Of a stretch of 64,000 nucleotides of DNA, positions 1 through 16,081 are shown piece by piece. How positions within the stretch are numbered: position 1 is the first letter of the stretch; each line of letters starts with the position of its first letter. This stretch comes from Dryomyza anilis. Its lineage: Eukaryota; Arthropoda; Insecta; Diptera; Dryomyzidae. The position numbers and the translations under genes were made by a program. The notes under the pieces were generated by a model. That model saw only the letters and a list, made by a program, of their open reading frames with translations, did no database searches and had not been told where the DNA came from. The DNA lies in assembly GCA_951804985.1 (NCBI GenBank), contig OX638132.1:41778744-41842743 (forward strand). Reading direction: 5' to 3'.

Positions 1-3000
1 ATATTTATATATTTATATATTTATATATTTATATATTTATATATTTATATATTTATATATTTATATATTTATATATTTATATATTTATATATTTATATAT
101 TTATATATTTATATATTTATATATTTATATATTTATATATTTATATATTTATATATTTATATATTTATATATTTATATATTTATATATTTATATATTTAT
201 ATATTTATATATTTATATATTTATATATTTATATATTTATATATTTATATATTTATATATTTATATATTTATATATTTATATATTTATATATTTATATAT
301 TTATATATTTATATATTTATATATTTATATATTTATATATTTATATATTTATATATTTATATATTTATATATTTATATATTTATATATTTATATATTTAT
401 ATATTTATATATTTATATATTTATATATTTATATATTTATATATTTATATATTTATATATTTATATATTTATATATTTATATATTTATATATTTATATAT
501 TTATATATTTATATATTTATATATTTATATATTTATATATTTATATATTTATATATTTATATATTTATATATTTATATATTTATATATTTATATATTTAT
601 ATATTTATATATTTATATATTTATATATTTATATATTTATATATTTATATATTTATATATTTATATATTTATATATTTATATATTTATATATTTATATAT
701 TTATATATTTATATATTTATATATTTATATATTTATATATTTATATATTTATATATTTATATATTTATATATTTATATATTTATATATTTATATATTTAT
801 ATATTTATATATTTATATATTTATATATTTATATATTTATATATTTATATATTTATATATTTATATATTTATATATTTATATATTTATATATTTATATAT
901 TTATATATTTATATATTTATATATTTATATATTTATATATTTATATATTTATATATTTATATATTTATATATTTATATATTTATATATTTATATATTTAT
1001 ATATTTATATATTTATATATTTATATATTTATATATTTATATATTTATATATTTATATATTTATATATTTATATATTTATATATTTATATATTTATATAT
1101 TTATATATTTATATATTTATATATTTATATATTTATATATTTATATATTTATATATTTATATATTTATATATTTATATATTTATATATTTATATATTTAT
1201 ATATTTATATATTTATATATTTATATATTTATATATTTATATATTTATATATTTATATATTTATATATTTATATATTTATATATTTATATATTTATATAT
1301 TTATATATTTATATATTTATATATTTATATATTTATATATTTATATATTTATATATTTATATATTTATATATTTATATATTTATATATTTATATATTTAT
1401 ATATTTATATATTTATATATTTATATATTTATATATTTATATATTTATATATTTATATATTTATATATTTATATATTTATATATTTATATATTTATATAT
1501 TTATATATTTATATATTTATATATTTATATATTTATATATTTATATATTTATATATTTATATATTTATATATTTATATATTTATATATTTATATATTTAT
1601 ATATTTATATATTTATATATTTATATATTTATATATTTATATATTTATATATTTATATATTTATATATTTATATATTTATATATTTATATATTTATATAT
1701 TTATATATTTATATATTTATATATTTATATATTTATATATTTATATATTTATATATTTATATATTTATATATTTATATATTTATATATTTATATATTTAT
1801 ATATTTATATATTTATATATTTATATATTTATATATTTATATATTTATATATTTATATATTTATATATTTATATATTTATATATTTATATATTTATATAT
1901 TTATATATTTATATATTTATATATTTATATATTTATATATTTATATATTTATATATTTATATATTTATATATTTATATATTTATATATTTATATATTTAT
2001 ATATTTATATATTTATATATTTATATATTTATATATTTATATATTTATATATTTATATATTTATATATTTATATATTTATATATTTATATATTTATATAT
2101 TTATATATTTATATATTTATATATTTATATATTTATATATTTATATATTTATATATTTATATATTTATATATTTATATATTTATATATTTATATATTTAT
2201 ATATTTATATATTTATATATTTATATATTTATATATTTATATATTTATATATTTATATATTTATATATTTATATATTTATATATTTATATATTTATATAT
2301 TTATATATTTATATATTTATATATTTATATATTTATATATTTATATATTTATATATTTATATATTTATATATTTATATATTTATATATTTATATATTTAT
2401 ATATTTATATATTTATATATTTATATATTTATATATTTATATATTTATATATTTATATATTTATATATTTATATATTTATATATTTATATATTTATATAT
2501 TTATATATTTATATATTTATATATTTATATATTTATATATTTATATATTTATATATTTATATATTTATATATTTATATATTTATATATTTATATATTTAT
2601 ATATTTATATATTTATATATTTATATATTTATATATTTATATATTTATATATTTATATATTTATATATTTATATATTTATATATTTATATATTTATATAT
2701 TTATATATTTATATATTTATATATTTATATATTTATATATTTATATATTTATATATTTATATATTTATATATTTATATATTTATATATTTATATATTTAT
2801 ATATTTATATATTTATATATTTATATATTTATATATTTATATATTTATATATTTATATATTTATATATTTATATATTTATATATTTATATATTTATATAT
2901 TTATATATTTATATATTTATATATTTATATATTTATATATTTATATATTTATATATTTATATATTTATATATTTATATATTTATATATTTATATATTTAT

Positions 3001-3823
3001 ATATTTATATATTTATATATTTATATATTTATATATTTATATATTTATATATTTATATATTTATATATTTATATATTTATATATTTATATATTTATATAT
3101 TTATATATTTATATATTTATATATTTATATATTTATATATTTATATATTTATATATTTATATATTTATATATTTATATATTTATATATTTATATATTTAT
3201 ATATTTATATATTTATATATTTATATATTTATATATTTATATATTTATATATTTATATATTTATATATTTATATATTTATATATTTATATATTTATATAT
3301 TTATATATTTATATATTTATATATTTATATATTTATATATTTATATATTTATATATTTATATATTTATATATTTATATATTTATATATTTATATATTTAT
3401 ATATTTATATATTTATATATTTATATATTTATATATTTATATATTTATATATTTATATATTTATATATTTATATATTTATATATTTATATATTTATATAT
3501 TTATATATTTATATATTTATATATTTATATATTTATATATTTATATATTTATATATTTATATATTTATATATTTATATATTTATATATTTATATATTTAT
3601 ATATTTATATATTTATATATTTATATATTTATATATTTATATATTTATATATTTATATATTTATATATTTATATATTTATATATTTATATATTTATATAT
3701 TTATATATTTATATATTTATATATTTATATATTTATATATTTATATATTTATATATTTATATATTTATATATTTATATATTTATATATTTATATATTTAT
3801 ATATTTATATATTTATATATTTA
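1..3823. repeat. Satellite array of 8-bp unit ATATTTAT
   Basis: About 478 head-to-tail copies of ATATTTAT with no visible variant, continuing off the left edge of the window. The array ends abruptly at ordinary sequence (GTAGGTCTTGACGG). Such homogeneity suggests recent expansion or gene conversion. The length is only as reliable as the assembly. No gene lies in it. Confidence 0.97.
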
Positions 3824-4082
3824 GTAGGTCTTGACGGCGTCCTGAGACTTCTCAACGACATCTATTCAAAACGCCGTAGATGCCGCCTATAGCAATTTAT
3901 TGACCCGATTTAGTCGTCGCGCTTTTAACACGGGGCACAAAACACGTGAACAGCAAACAGTATGACGCTGCAAAAAATGAATGACAACGTTAAAGTATGA
4001 AGTTCAGTTGTACCACTATGAGAGGATTGTCCCGATTTATTTACTTTATAATGTTAACTTTCTAAAATATCTAAACGAACTG
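3824..4082. other. Unique flank between satellite and MITE
   Basis: Non-repetitive sequence with higher GC than its surroundings (for example the CG-rich stretch at 3824-3960). The open frame starting at 3981 runs into the neighbouring MITE and is not credible. I recognise no gene. Confidence 0.5.
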
Positions 4083-4084
4083 TA

Positions 4085-4946
4085 CACTAAGAAAACAAAG
4101 ATGATTGCCAGAAATATCACAGCCCTAAATATCACGTTATTTACATATTATTTAGATCGTCTTTGACATCTCTCAAATATTCGTGAAATACGATAAATAT
4201 TGCTAGCAACCATCTTTCAAATTTACGATTATTTATAGCAAACATCAATTAAACATCTTGCAATTAGGAAGATAGTTGATGAATATTTGGAAAAGGTACT
4301 CCATTAGAATTCGAGGTGTAATTTTTATTGAATTAAAATAAAACGAATCAAATGAATTTATATTTATTCTAGAATTAAAACAGTATCTTGGTTTTACATC
4401 GCCATCGTCTTTATAAATCCTTTGAAGGTAAAATTGTACAACGACTTGAGACAACTTCGCGGAAGATCCAAGTCCGTCCGGCGATGCTGTCATCAAAGTA
4501 AACTCTGAAAAGAAATAATTTTCCATCACTTGTTGATAATTTCATTACCAGGGAATTTTATTTTCACTTTTACCATTAAAATGTAATATTTGAGTTGACA
4601 CTTTTTTACACCATTGGATTTACTTAATTGTTGTTGATAAATCGAGCGTAAGAAAAAAGTACGCCATTTTCCTTTTTTATAGTAGTGAACTGTCAAAATA
4701 CCTCAAAAGTTTTGTTGCAAATGTCCAAGAAATCAGGATGTTTTCTATCAGTCAACTGTTAATATCTCAATTATCATTGCTGTTGTGGCAAACGTTACTA
4801 TCTGCATATATGTCATATTTAAAAAATATTAATAGTTTTGCTGCAATTTTATTGAAACTGATGGGATGTTTGAATATTTGCTACAAGGCTTAAAATTAAA
4901 TAGATAGTTGCAGCAAGACTTTCATAAACATATTGTTTTCTTAGTG
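4085..4946 (+). mobile_element. MITE family 1 (TA-flanked, CACTAAGAAAACA ends)
   Basis: 862-bp non-coding element. It begins CACTAAGAAAACAA and ends TGTTTTCTTAGTG, so the termini are inverted repeats, and it is bordered by TA at 4083-4084 and 4947-4948, the Tc1/mariner-type target duplication. A truncated inverted copy lies at 20806-22285 and a partial one at 55823-56052. The open frame on the minus strand (4245-4529) is inside the element, is not shared intact by the other copy, and is probably meaningless. Confidence 0.85.
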
Positions 4947-4948
4947 TA

Positions 4949-5261
4949 TAGATAACTTTTATAATAACGTTTGTGTTCCCTGAAAAATGTTAGTCGCAAA
5001 GATAACATTTCGTATTTTGTTCTACACAGAACCAAAAAGTGACGTTAATACAACGAACAACAAACAAATTAATCAAATGTCAACCGATGTTGCGTTCGTC
5101 AATATTACGCATTCTGTTAATCAATCGAGATTTACTAACACATTGAAAGATTTTGAAGTACGGTGTACGTTAATATTACGAATGCTATTTATTAAACTCG
5201 TTCATAATATTAATGATTTTATTTAAATAAAACAAAATTATTCAAAGAAATATATAGTCAA
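4949..5261. other. Spacer between MITE and satellite block
   Basis: AT-rich sequence with one open frame of 79 codons (4987-5226) that resembles nothing I know. It ends in GATTTTATTTAAATAAAA, nearly the same string that ends each ~945-bp satellite spacer, so it may be the ancestral flank from which the block grew. Confidence 0.4.
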
Positions 5262-6202
5262 ATTAATTCATAAAATAAATTTGACTGCGAATTTCGGAAT
5301 AACTATTGAAACTTATATGTAATCGTTTTGAAGCAGTCGGTCTTATTACGATAAAATATCGCATTCTATTTTATTATTTGTTGGTCAGAATAAAAACAAA
5401 CAACCAATAGATACTTTGACACGTTTACGACACGGCGTCTTATTTGTTTTCCGCCATTACATAACTCAATATTTGAGTTATGTCTTCAAATTTTGGAAAA
5501 ACCCGAACACCCTTAATTATCCTCTGAAAAATACACCCTTCACAATCATTCGTAAATTGGCACATTTAATATAATACTTTCAAGGAATAATATATTGAAA
5601 ATCGCGCAATCATATTTAATCAAAACAAAAATTACAAATACATTTTCAGGAATTACATTTAGAATCTTTATTGTTTCTTCAATTTCGCAATATTCACAAT
5701 TAAATTCACAATGGAATGGCGAATCGCCCCAAGGCGAATCATCATGAGGTGAACCGTTCCCATGCCAAACGTCATGCTACCCTGATTGTTAAAATTTAAC
5801 AACAATAATTGTTGATTAATTTCGAATTAAAATTGTTAATTTTTTCCTTTAATTTGAGTGATGATTGTAGTTTTTTTTCCAATTAACAATCATTTTAGGG
5901 AAAATTGTTAAATATATTGTATGACTGTTAAATTAAATTCAATTGTTAAACTTAACAATTAGATTCTTAAGAAATTGATTATTCGAAAACATCCAACAAA
6001 CATAAAACCAATTTTATTTTTGTGTCAAAATCTTCTAAGTTTTTGACCAGTTAGTTTGTACCAACATGTCCCAATAATACATTCCCTACGTAAAGAATGA
6101 ATTCCACGTTGTAAAGAATGAATTCCGTCTTCAGGGTGGTAGTCATTACATTGTCAACACCTGTGAATTGGCCACACATGGTGCTATCATGATTTTATTT
6201 AA
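5262..6202 (+). repeat. Complex satellite spacer, copy 1 (~941 bp)
   Basis: First of three nearly identical ~945-bp blocks (others at 12307 and 16082). Each starts at ATTAATTCATAAAATAAATTT and ends at TTAAATAAAAT, where a 7-bp array takes over. The blocks contain many AATTGTTAA-type inverted motifs (here about 5780-5970). The 89-codon open frame seen in copies 2 and 3 is broken here by a one-base difference (AAAAACAAAC against AAAAAACAAAC), so it is not under coding constraint. Confidence 0.9.
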
Positions 6203-9200
6203 ATAAAATATAAAATATAAAATATAAAATATAAAATATAAAATATAAAATATAAAATATAAAATATAAAATATAAAATATAAAATATAAAATATAAAAT
6301 ATAAAATATAAAATATAAAATATAAAATATAAAATATAAAATATAAAATATAAAATATAAAATATAAAATATAAAATATAAAATATAAAATATAAAATAT
6401 AAAATATAAAATATAAAATATAAAATATAAAATATAAAATATAAAATATAAAATATAAAATATAAAATATAAAATATAAAATATAAAATATAAAATATAA
6501 AATATAAAATATAAAATATAAAATATAAAATATAAAATATAAAATATAAAATATAAAATATAAAATATAAAATATAAAATATAAAATATAAAATATAAAA
6601 TATAAAATATAAAATATAAAATATAAAATATAAAATATAAAATATAAAATATAAAATATAAAATATAAAATATAAAATATAAAATATAAAATATAAAATA
6701 TAAAATATAAAATATAAAATATAAAATATAAAATATAAAATATAAAATATAAAATATAAAATATAAAATATAAAATATAAAATATAAAATATAAAATATA
6801 AAATATAAAATATAAAATATAAAATATAAAATATAAAATATAAAATATAAAATATAAAATATAAAATAAAAAATAAAAAATAAAAAATAAAAAATATAAA
6901 ATATAAAATATAAAATATAAAATATAAAATATAAAATATAAAATATAAAATATAAAATATAAAATATAAAATATAAAATATAAAATATAAAATATAAAAT
7001 ATAAAATATAAAATATAAAATATAAAATATAAAATATAAAATATAAAATATAAAATATAAAATATAAAATATAAAATATAAAATATAAAATATAAAATAT
7101 AAAATATAAAATATAAAATATAAAATATAAAATATAAAATATAAAATATAAAATATAAAATATAAAATATAAAATATAAAATATAAAATATAAAATATAA
7201 AATATAAAATATAAAATATAAAATATAAAATATAAAATATAAAATATAAAATATAAAATATAAAATATAAAATATAAAATATAAAATATAAAATATAAAA
7301 TATAAAATATAAAATATAAAATATAAAATATAAAATATAAAATATAAAATATAAAATATAAAATATAAAATATAAAATATAAAATATAAAATATAAAATA
7401 TAAAATATAAAATATAAAATATAAAATATAAAATATAAAATATAAAATATAAAATATAAAATATAAAATATAAAATATAAAATATAAAATATAAAATATA
7501 AAATATAAAATATAAAATATAAAATATAAAATATAAAATATAAAATATAAAATATAAAATATAAAATATAAAATATAAAATATAAAATATAAAATATAAA
7601 ATATAAAATATAAAATATAAAATATAAAATATAAAATATAAAATATAAAATATAAAATATAAAATATAAAATATAAAATATAAAATATAAAATATAAAAT
7701 ATAAAATATAAAATATAAAATATAAAATATAAAATATAAAATATAAAATATAAAATATAAAATATAAAATATAAAATATAAAATATAAAATATAAAATAT
7801 AAAATATAAAATATAAAATATAAAATATAAAATATAAAATATAAAATATAAAATATAAAATATAAAATATAAAATATAAAATATAAAATATAAAATATAA
7901 AATATAAAATATAAAATATAAAATATAAAATATAAAATATAAAATATAAAATATAAAATATAAAATATAAAATATAAAATATAAAATATAAAATATAAAA
8001 TATAAAATATAAAATATAAAATATAAAATATAAAATATAAAATATAAAATATAAAATATAAAATATAAAATATAAAATATAAAATATAAAATATAAAATA
8101 TAAAATATAAAATATAAAATATAAAATATAAAATATAAAATATAAAATATAAAATATAAAATATAAAATATAAAATATAAAATATAAAATATAAAATATA
8201 AAATATAAAATATAAAATATAAAATATAAAATATAAAATATAAAATATAAAATATAAAATATAAAATATAAAATATAAAATATAAAATATAAAATATAAA
8301 ATATAAAATATAAAATATAAAATATAAAATATAAAATATAAAATATAAAATATAAAATATAAAATATAAAATATAAAATATAAAATATAAAATATAAAAT
8401 ATAAAATATAAAATATAAAATATAAAATATAAAATATAAAATATAAAATATAAAATATAAAATATAAAATATAAAATATAAAATATAAAATATAAAATAT
8501 AAAATATAAAATATAAAATATAAAATATAAAATATAAAATATAAAATATAAAATATAAAATATAAAATATAAAATATAAAATATAAAATATAAAATATAA
8601 AATATAAAATATAAAATATAAAATATAAAATATAAAATATAAAATATAAAATATAAAATATAAAATATAAAATATAAAATATAAAATATAAAATATAAAA
8701 TATAAAATATAAAATATAAAATATAAAATATAAAATATAAAATATAAAATATAAAATATAAAATATAAAATATAAAATATAAAATATAAAATATAAAATA
8801 TAAAATATAAAATATAAAATATAAAATATAAAATATAAAATATAAAATATAAAATATAAAATATAAAATATAAAATATAAAATATAAAATATAAAATATA
8901 AAATATAAAATATAAAATATAAAATATAAAATATAAAATATAAAATATAAAATATAAAATATAAAATATAAAATATAAAATATAAAATATAAAATATAAA
9001 ATATAAAATATAAAATATAAAATATAAAATATAAAATATAAAATATAAAATATAAAATATAAAATATAAAATATAAAATATAAAATATAAAATATAAAAT
9101 ATAAAATATAAAATATAAAATATAAAATATAAAATATAAAATATAAAATATAAAATATAAAATATAAAATATAAAATATAAAATATAAAATATAAAATAT

Positions 9201-12200
9201 AAAATATAAAATATAAAATATAAAATATAAAATATAAAATATAAAATATAAAATATAAAATATAAAATATAAAATATAAAATATAAAATATAAAATATAA
9301 AATATAAAATATAAAATATAAAATATAAAATATAAAATATAAAATATAAAATATAAAATATAAAATATAAAATATAAAATATAAAATATAAAATATAAAA
9401 TATAAAATATAAAATATAAAATATAAAATATAAAATATAAAATATAAAATATAAAATATAAAATATAAAATATAAAATATAAAATATAAAATATAAAATA
9501 TAAAATATAAAATATAAAATATAAAATATAAAATATAAAATATAAAATATAAAATATAAAATATAAAATATAAAATATAAAATATAAAATATAAAATATA
9601 AAATATAAAATATAAAATATAAAATATAAAATATAAAATATAAAATATAAAATATAAAATATAAAATATAAAATATAAAATATAAAATATAAAATATAAA
9701 ATATAAAATATAAAATATAAAATATAAAATATAAAATATAAAATATAAAATATAAAATATAAAATATAAAATATAAAATATAAAATATAAAATATAAAAT
9801 ATAAAATATAAAATATAAAATATAAAATATAAAATATAAAATATAAAATATAAAATATAAAATATAAAATATAAAATATAAAATATAAAATATAAAATAT
9901 AAAATATAAAATATAAAATATAAAATATAAAATATAAAATATAAAATATAAAATATAAAATATAAAATATAAAATATAAAATATAAAATATAAAATATAA
10001 AATATAAAATATAAAATATAAAATATAAAATATAAAATATAAAATATAAAATATAAAATATAAAATATAAAATATAAAATATAAAATATAAAATATAAAA
10101 TATAAAATATAAAATATAAAATATAAAATATAAAATATAAAATATAAAATATAAAATATAAAATATAAAATATAAAATATAAAATATAAAATATAAAATA
10201 TAAAATATAAAATATAAAATATAAAATATAAAATATAAAATATAAAATATAAAATATAAAATATAAAATATAAAATATAAAATATAAAATATAAAATATA
10301 AAATATAAAATATAAAATATAAAATATAAAATATAAAATATAAAATATAAAATATAAAATATAAAATATAAAATATAAAATATAAAATATAAAATATAAA
10401 ATATAAAATATAAAATATAAAATATAAAATATAAAATATAAAATATAAAATATAAAATATAAAATATAAAATATAAAATATAAAATATAAAATATAAAAT
10501 ATAAAATATAAAATATAAAATATAAAATATAAAATATAAAATATAAAATATAAAATATAAAATATAAAATATAAAATATAAAATATAAAATATAAAATAT
10601 AAAATATAAAATATAAAATATAAAATATAAAATATAAAATATAAAATATAAAATATAAAATATAAAATATAAAATATAAAATATAAAATATAAAATATAA
10701 AATATAAAATATAAAATATAAAATATAAAATATAAAATATAAAATATAAAATATAAAATATAAAATATAAAATATAAAATATAAAATATAAAATATAAAA
10801 TATAAAATATAAAATATAAAATATAAAATATAAAATATAAAATATAAAATATAAAATATAAAATATAAAATATAAAATATAAAATATAAAATATAAAATA
10901 TAAAATATAAAATATAAAATATAAAATATAAAATATAAAATATAAAATATAAAATATAAAATATAAAATATAAAATATAAAATATAAAATATAAAATATA
11001 AAATATAAAATATAAAATATAAAATATAAAATATAAAATATAAAATATAAAATATAAAATATAAAATATAAAATATAAAATATAAAATATAAAATATAAA
11101 ATATAAAATATAAAATATAAAATATAAAATATAAAATATAAAATATAAAATATAAAATATAAAATATAAAATATAAAATATAAAATATAAAATATAAAAT
11201 ATAAAATATAAAATATAAAATATAAAATATAAAATATAAAATATAAAATATAAAATATAAAATATAAAATATAAAATATAAAATATAAAATATAAAATAT
11301 AAAATATAAAATATAAAATATAAAATATAAAATATAAAATATAAAATATAAAATATAAAATATAAAATATAAAATATAAAATATAAAATATAAAATATAA
11401 AATATAAAATATAAAATATAAAATATAAAATATAAAATATAAAATATAAAATATAAAATATAAAATATAAAATATAAAATATAAAATATAAAATATAAAA
11501 TATAAAATATAAAATATAAAATATAAAATATAAAATATAAAATATAAAATATAAAATATAAAATATAAAATATAAAATATAAAATATAAAATATAAAATA
11601 TAAAATATAAAATATAAAATATAAAATATAAAATATAAAATATAAAATATAAAATATAAAATATAAAATATAAAATATAAAATATAAAATATAAAATATA
11701 AAATATAAAATATAAAATATAAAATATAAAATATAAAATATAAAATATAAAATATAAAATATAAAATATAAAATATAAAATATAAAATATAAAATATAAA
11801 ATATAAAATATAAAATATAAAATATAAAATATAAAATATAAAATATAAAATATAAAATATAAAATATAAAATATAAAATATAAAATATAAAATATAAAAT
11901 ATAAAATATAAAATATAAAATATAAAATATAAAATATAAAATATAAAATATAAAATATAAAATATAAAATATAAAATATAAAATATAAAATATAAAATAT
12001 AAAATATAAAATATAAAATATAAAATATAAAATATAAAATATAAAATATAAAATATAAAATATAAAATATAAAATATAAAATATAAAATATAAAATATAA
12101 AATATAAAATATAAAATATAAAATATAAAATATAAAATATAAAATATAAAATATAAAATATAAAATATAAAATATAAAATATAAAATATAAAATATAAAA

Positions 12201-12306
12201 TATAGAATATAAAATATAAAATATAAAATATAAAATATAAAATATAAAATATAAAATATAAAATATAAAATATAAAATATAAAATATAAAATATTTTATA
12301 TTTTAT
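6203..12306 (+). repeat. Satellite array of 7-bp unit TATAAAA, array 1
   Basis: About 870 copies of TATAAAA. There is one degenerate patch near 6866-6895 (AAAATAA-type units) and a single substitution (TATAGAA) near 12205. At its right end the array flips to TTTTATATTTTATATT, making a short palindrome before spacer copy 2. No gene is present. Confidence 0.97.
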
Positions 12307-13250
12307 ATTAATACATAAAATAAATTTGACTGCGAATTTCGGAATAACTATTGAAACTTATATGTAATCGTTTTGAAGCAGTCGGTCTTATTACGATAAA
12401 ATATCGCATTCTATTTTATTATATGTTGGTCAGAATAAAAAACAAACAACCAATAGATACTTTGACACGTTTACGACACGGCGTCTTATTTGTTTTCCGC
12501 CATTACATAACTCAATATTTGAGTTATGTCTTCAAATTTTGGAAAAACCCGAACACCCTTAATTATCCTCTGAAAAATACACCCTTCACAATCATTCGTA
12601 AATTGGCACATTTAATATAATACTTTCAAGGAATAATATATTGAAAATCGCGCAATCATATTTAATCAAAACAAAAATTACAAATACATTTTCAGGAATT
12701 ACATTTAGAATCTTTACTGTTTCTTCAATTTCGCAATATTCACAATTAAATTCACAATGGAATGGCGAATCGCCCCAAGGCAAATCATCATGAGGTGAAC
12801 CGTTCCCATGCCAAACGTCATGCTACCCTGATTGTTCAAATTTAACAACAATAATTGTTGATTAATTTCGAATTAAAATTGTTAATTTTTTCCTTTAATT
12901 TGAGTGATGATTGTAGTTTTTTTTCCAATTAACAATCATTTTAGGGAAAATTGTTAAATTTATTGTATGATTGTTAAATTAAATTCAATTGTTAAACTTA
13001 ACAATTAGATTCTTAAGAAATTGCTTATTCGAAAACATCCAACAAACATAAAACCAATTTTATTTTTGTGTCAAAATCTTCTAAGTTTTTGACTACTTAG
13101 TTTGTACCAACATGTCCCAATAATACATTCCCTACGTAAAGAATGAATTCGACGTTGTTCGGTCGATTCCGTCTTCAGGGTGGTAGTCATTACATTGTCA
13201 ACACCTGTGAATTGGCCACACATGGTGCTATCATGATTTTATTTAAATAA
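12307..13250 (+). repeat. Complex satellite spacer, copy 2 (~944 bp)
   Basis: Second copy of the block at 5262-6202, differing by scattered substitutions and small indels, for example around the GTTCGGTCGATTCCG stretch near 13157. The 89-codon frame 12351-12620 and the 63-codon minus frame 12592-12783 lie here. Their products match no family I know, and copy 1 does not keep the first frame open. Confidence 0.9.
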
Positions 13251-16081
13251 AATATAAAATATAAAATATAAAATATAAAATATAAAATATAAAATATAAA
13301 ATATAAAATATAAAATATAAAATATAAAATATAAAATATAAAATATAAAATATAAAATATAAAATATAAAATATAAAATATAAAATATAAAATATAAAAT
13401 ATAAAATATAAAATATAAAATATAAAATATAAAATATAAAATATAAAATATAAAATATAAAATATAAAATATAAAATATAAAATATAAAATATAAAATAT
13501 AAAATATAAAATATAAAATATAAAATATAAAATATAAAATATAAAATATAAAATATAAAATATAAAATATAAAATATAAAATATAAAATATAAAATATAA
13601 AATATAAAATATAAAATATAAAATATAAAATATAAAATATAAAATATAAAATATAAAATATAAAATATAAAATATAAAATATAAAATATAAAATATAAAA
13701 TATAAAATATAAAATATAAAATATAAAATATAAAATATAAAATATAAAATATAAAATATAAAATATAAAATATAAAATATAAAATATAAAATATAAAATA
13801 TAAAATATAAAATATAAAATATAAAATATAAAATATAAAATATAAAATATAAAATATAAAATATAAAATATAAAATATAAAATATAAAATATAAAATATA
13901 AAATATAAAATATAAAATATAAAATATAAAATATAAAATATAAAATATAAAATATAAAATATAAAATATAAAATATAAAATATAAAATATAAAATATAAA
14001 ATATAAAATATAAAATATAAAATATAAAATATAAAATATAAAATATAAAATATAAAATATAAAATATAAAATATAAAATATAAAATATAAAATATAAAAT
14101 ATAAAATATAAAATATAAAATATAAAATATAAAATATAAAATATAAAATATAAAATATAAAATATAAAATATAAAATATAAAATATAAAATATAAAATAT
14201 AAAATATAAAATATAAAATATAAAATATAAAATATAAAATATAAAATATAAAATATAAAATATAAAATATAAAATATAAAATATAAAATATAAAATATAA
14301 AATATAAAATATAAAATATAAAATATAAAATATAAAATATAAAATATAAAATATAAAATATAAAATATAAAATATAAAATATAAAATATAAAATATAAAA
14401 TATAAAATATAAAATATAAAATATAAAATATAAAATATAAAATATAAAATATAAAATATAAAATATAAAATATAAAATATAAAATATAAAATATAAAATA
14501 TAAAATATAAAATATAAAATATAAAATATAAAATATAAAATATAAAATATAAAATATAAAATATAAAATATAAAATATAAAATATAAAATATAAAATATA
14601 AAATATAAAATATAAAATATAAAATATAAAATATAAAATATAAAATATAAAATATAAAATATAAAATATAAAATATAAAATATAAAATATAAAATATAAA
14701 ATATAAAATATAAAATATAAAATATAAAATATAAAATATAAAATATAAAATATAAAATATAAAATATAAAATATAAAATATAAAATATAAAATATAAAAT
14801 ATAAAATATAAAATATAAAATATAAAATATAAAATATAAAATATAAAATATAAAATATAAAATATAAAATATAAAATATAAAATATAAAATATAAAATAT
14901 AAAATATAAAATATAAAATATAAAATATAAAATATAAAATATAAAATATAAAATATAAAATATAAAATATAAAATATAAAATATAAAATATAAAATATAA
15001 AATATAAAATATAAAATATAAAATATAAAATATAAAATATAAAATATAAAATATAAAATATAAAATATAAAATATAAAATATAAAATATAAAATATAAAA
15101 TATAAAATATAAAATATAAAATATAAAATATAAAATATAAAATATAAAATATAAAATATAAAATATAAAATATAAAATATAAAATATAAAATATAAAATA
15201 TAAAATATAAAATATAAAATATAAAATATAAAATATAAAATATAAAATATAAAATATAAAATATAAAATATAAAATATAAAATATAAAATATAAAATATA
15301 AAATATAAAATATAAAATATAAAATATAAAATATAAAATATAAAATATAAAATATAAAATATAAAATATAAAATATAAAATATAAAATATAAAATATAAA
15401 ATATAAAATATAAAATATAAAATATAAAATATAAAATATAAAATATAAAATATAAAATATAAAATATAAAATATAAAATATAAAATATAAAATATAAAAT
15501 ATAAAATATAAAATATAAAATATAAAATATAAAATATAAAATATAAAATATAAAATATAAAATATAAAATATAAAATATAAAATATAAAATATAAAATAT
15601 AAAATATAAAATATAAAATATAAAATATAAAATATAAAATATAAAATATAAAATATAAAATATAAAATATAAAATATAAAATATAAAATATAAAATATAA
15701 AATATAAAATATAAAATATAAAATATAAAATATAAAATATAAAATATAAAATATAAAATATAAAATATAAAATATAAAATATAAAATATAAAATATAAAA
15801 TATAAAATATAAAATATAAAATATAAAATATAAAATATAAAATATAAAATATAAAATATAAAATATAAAATATAAAATATAAAATATAAAATATAAAATA
15901 TAAAATATAAAATATAAAATATAAAATATAAAATATAAAATATAAAATATAAAATATAAAATATAAAATATAAAATATAAAATATAAAATATAAAATATA
16001 AAATATAAAATATAAAATATAAAATATAAAATATAAAATATAAAATATAAAATATAAAATATAAAATATAAAATATTTTAT
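13251..16081 (+). repeat. Satellite array of 7-bp unit TATAAAA, array 2
   Basis: About 400 copies of the same 7-bp unit in the same orientation as array 1. It ends with the same flip to TTTTATATT immediately before the next spacer. The repeated junction structure shows that spacer plus array was duplicated as a unit, or that arrays expanded from the same point in each unit. Confidence 0.97.

Noticed and set aside
12351..12620. 89-codon frame repeated at 16126-16395
   Set aside because: It lies in a satellite spacer; the first spacer copy breaks the frame with a one-base indel, and no domain is recognisable.
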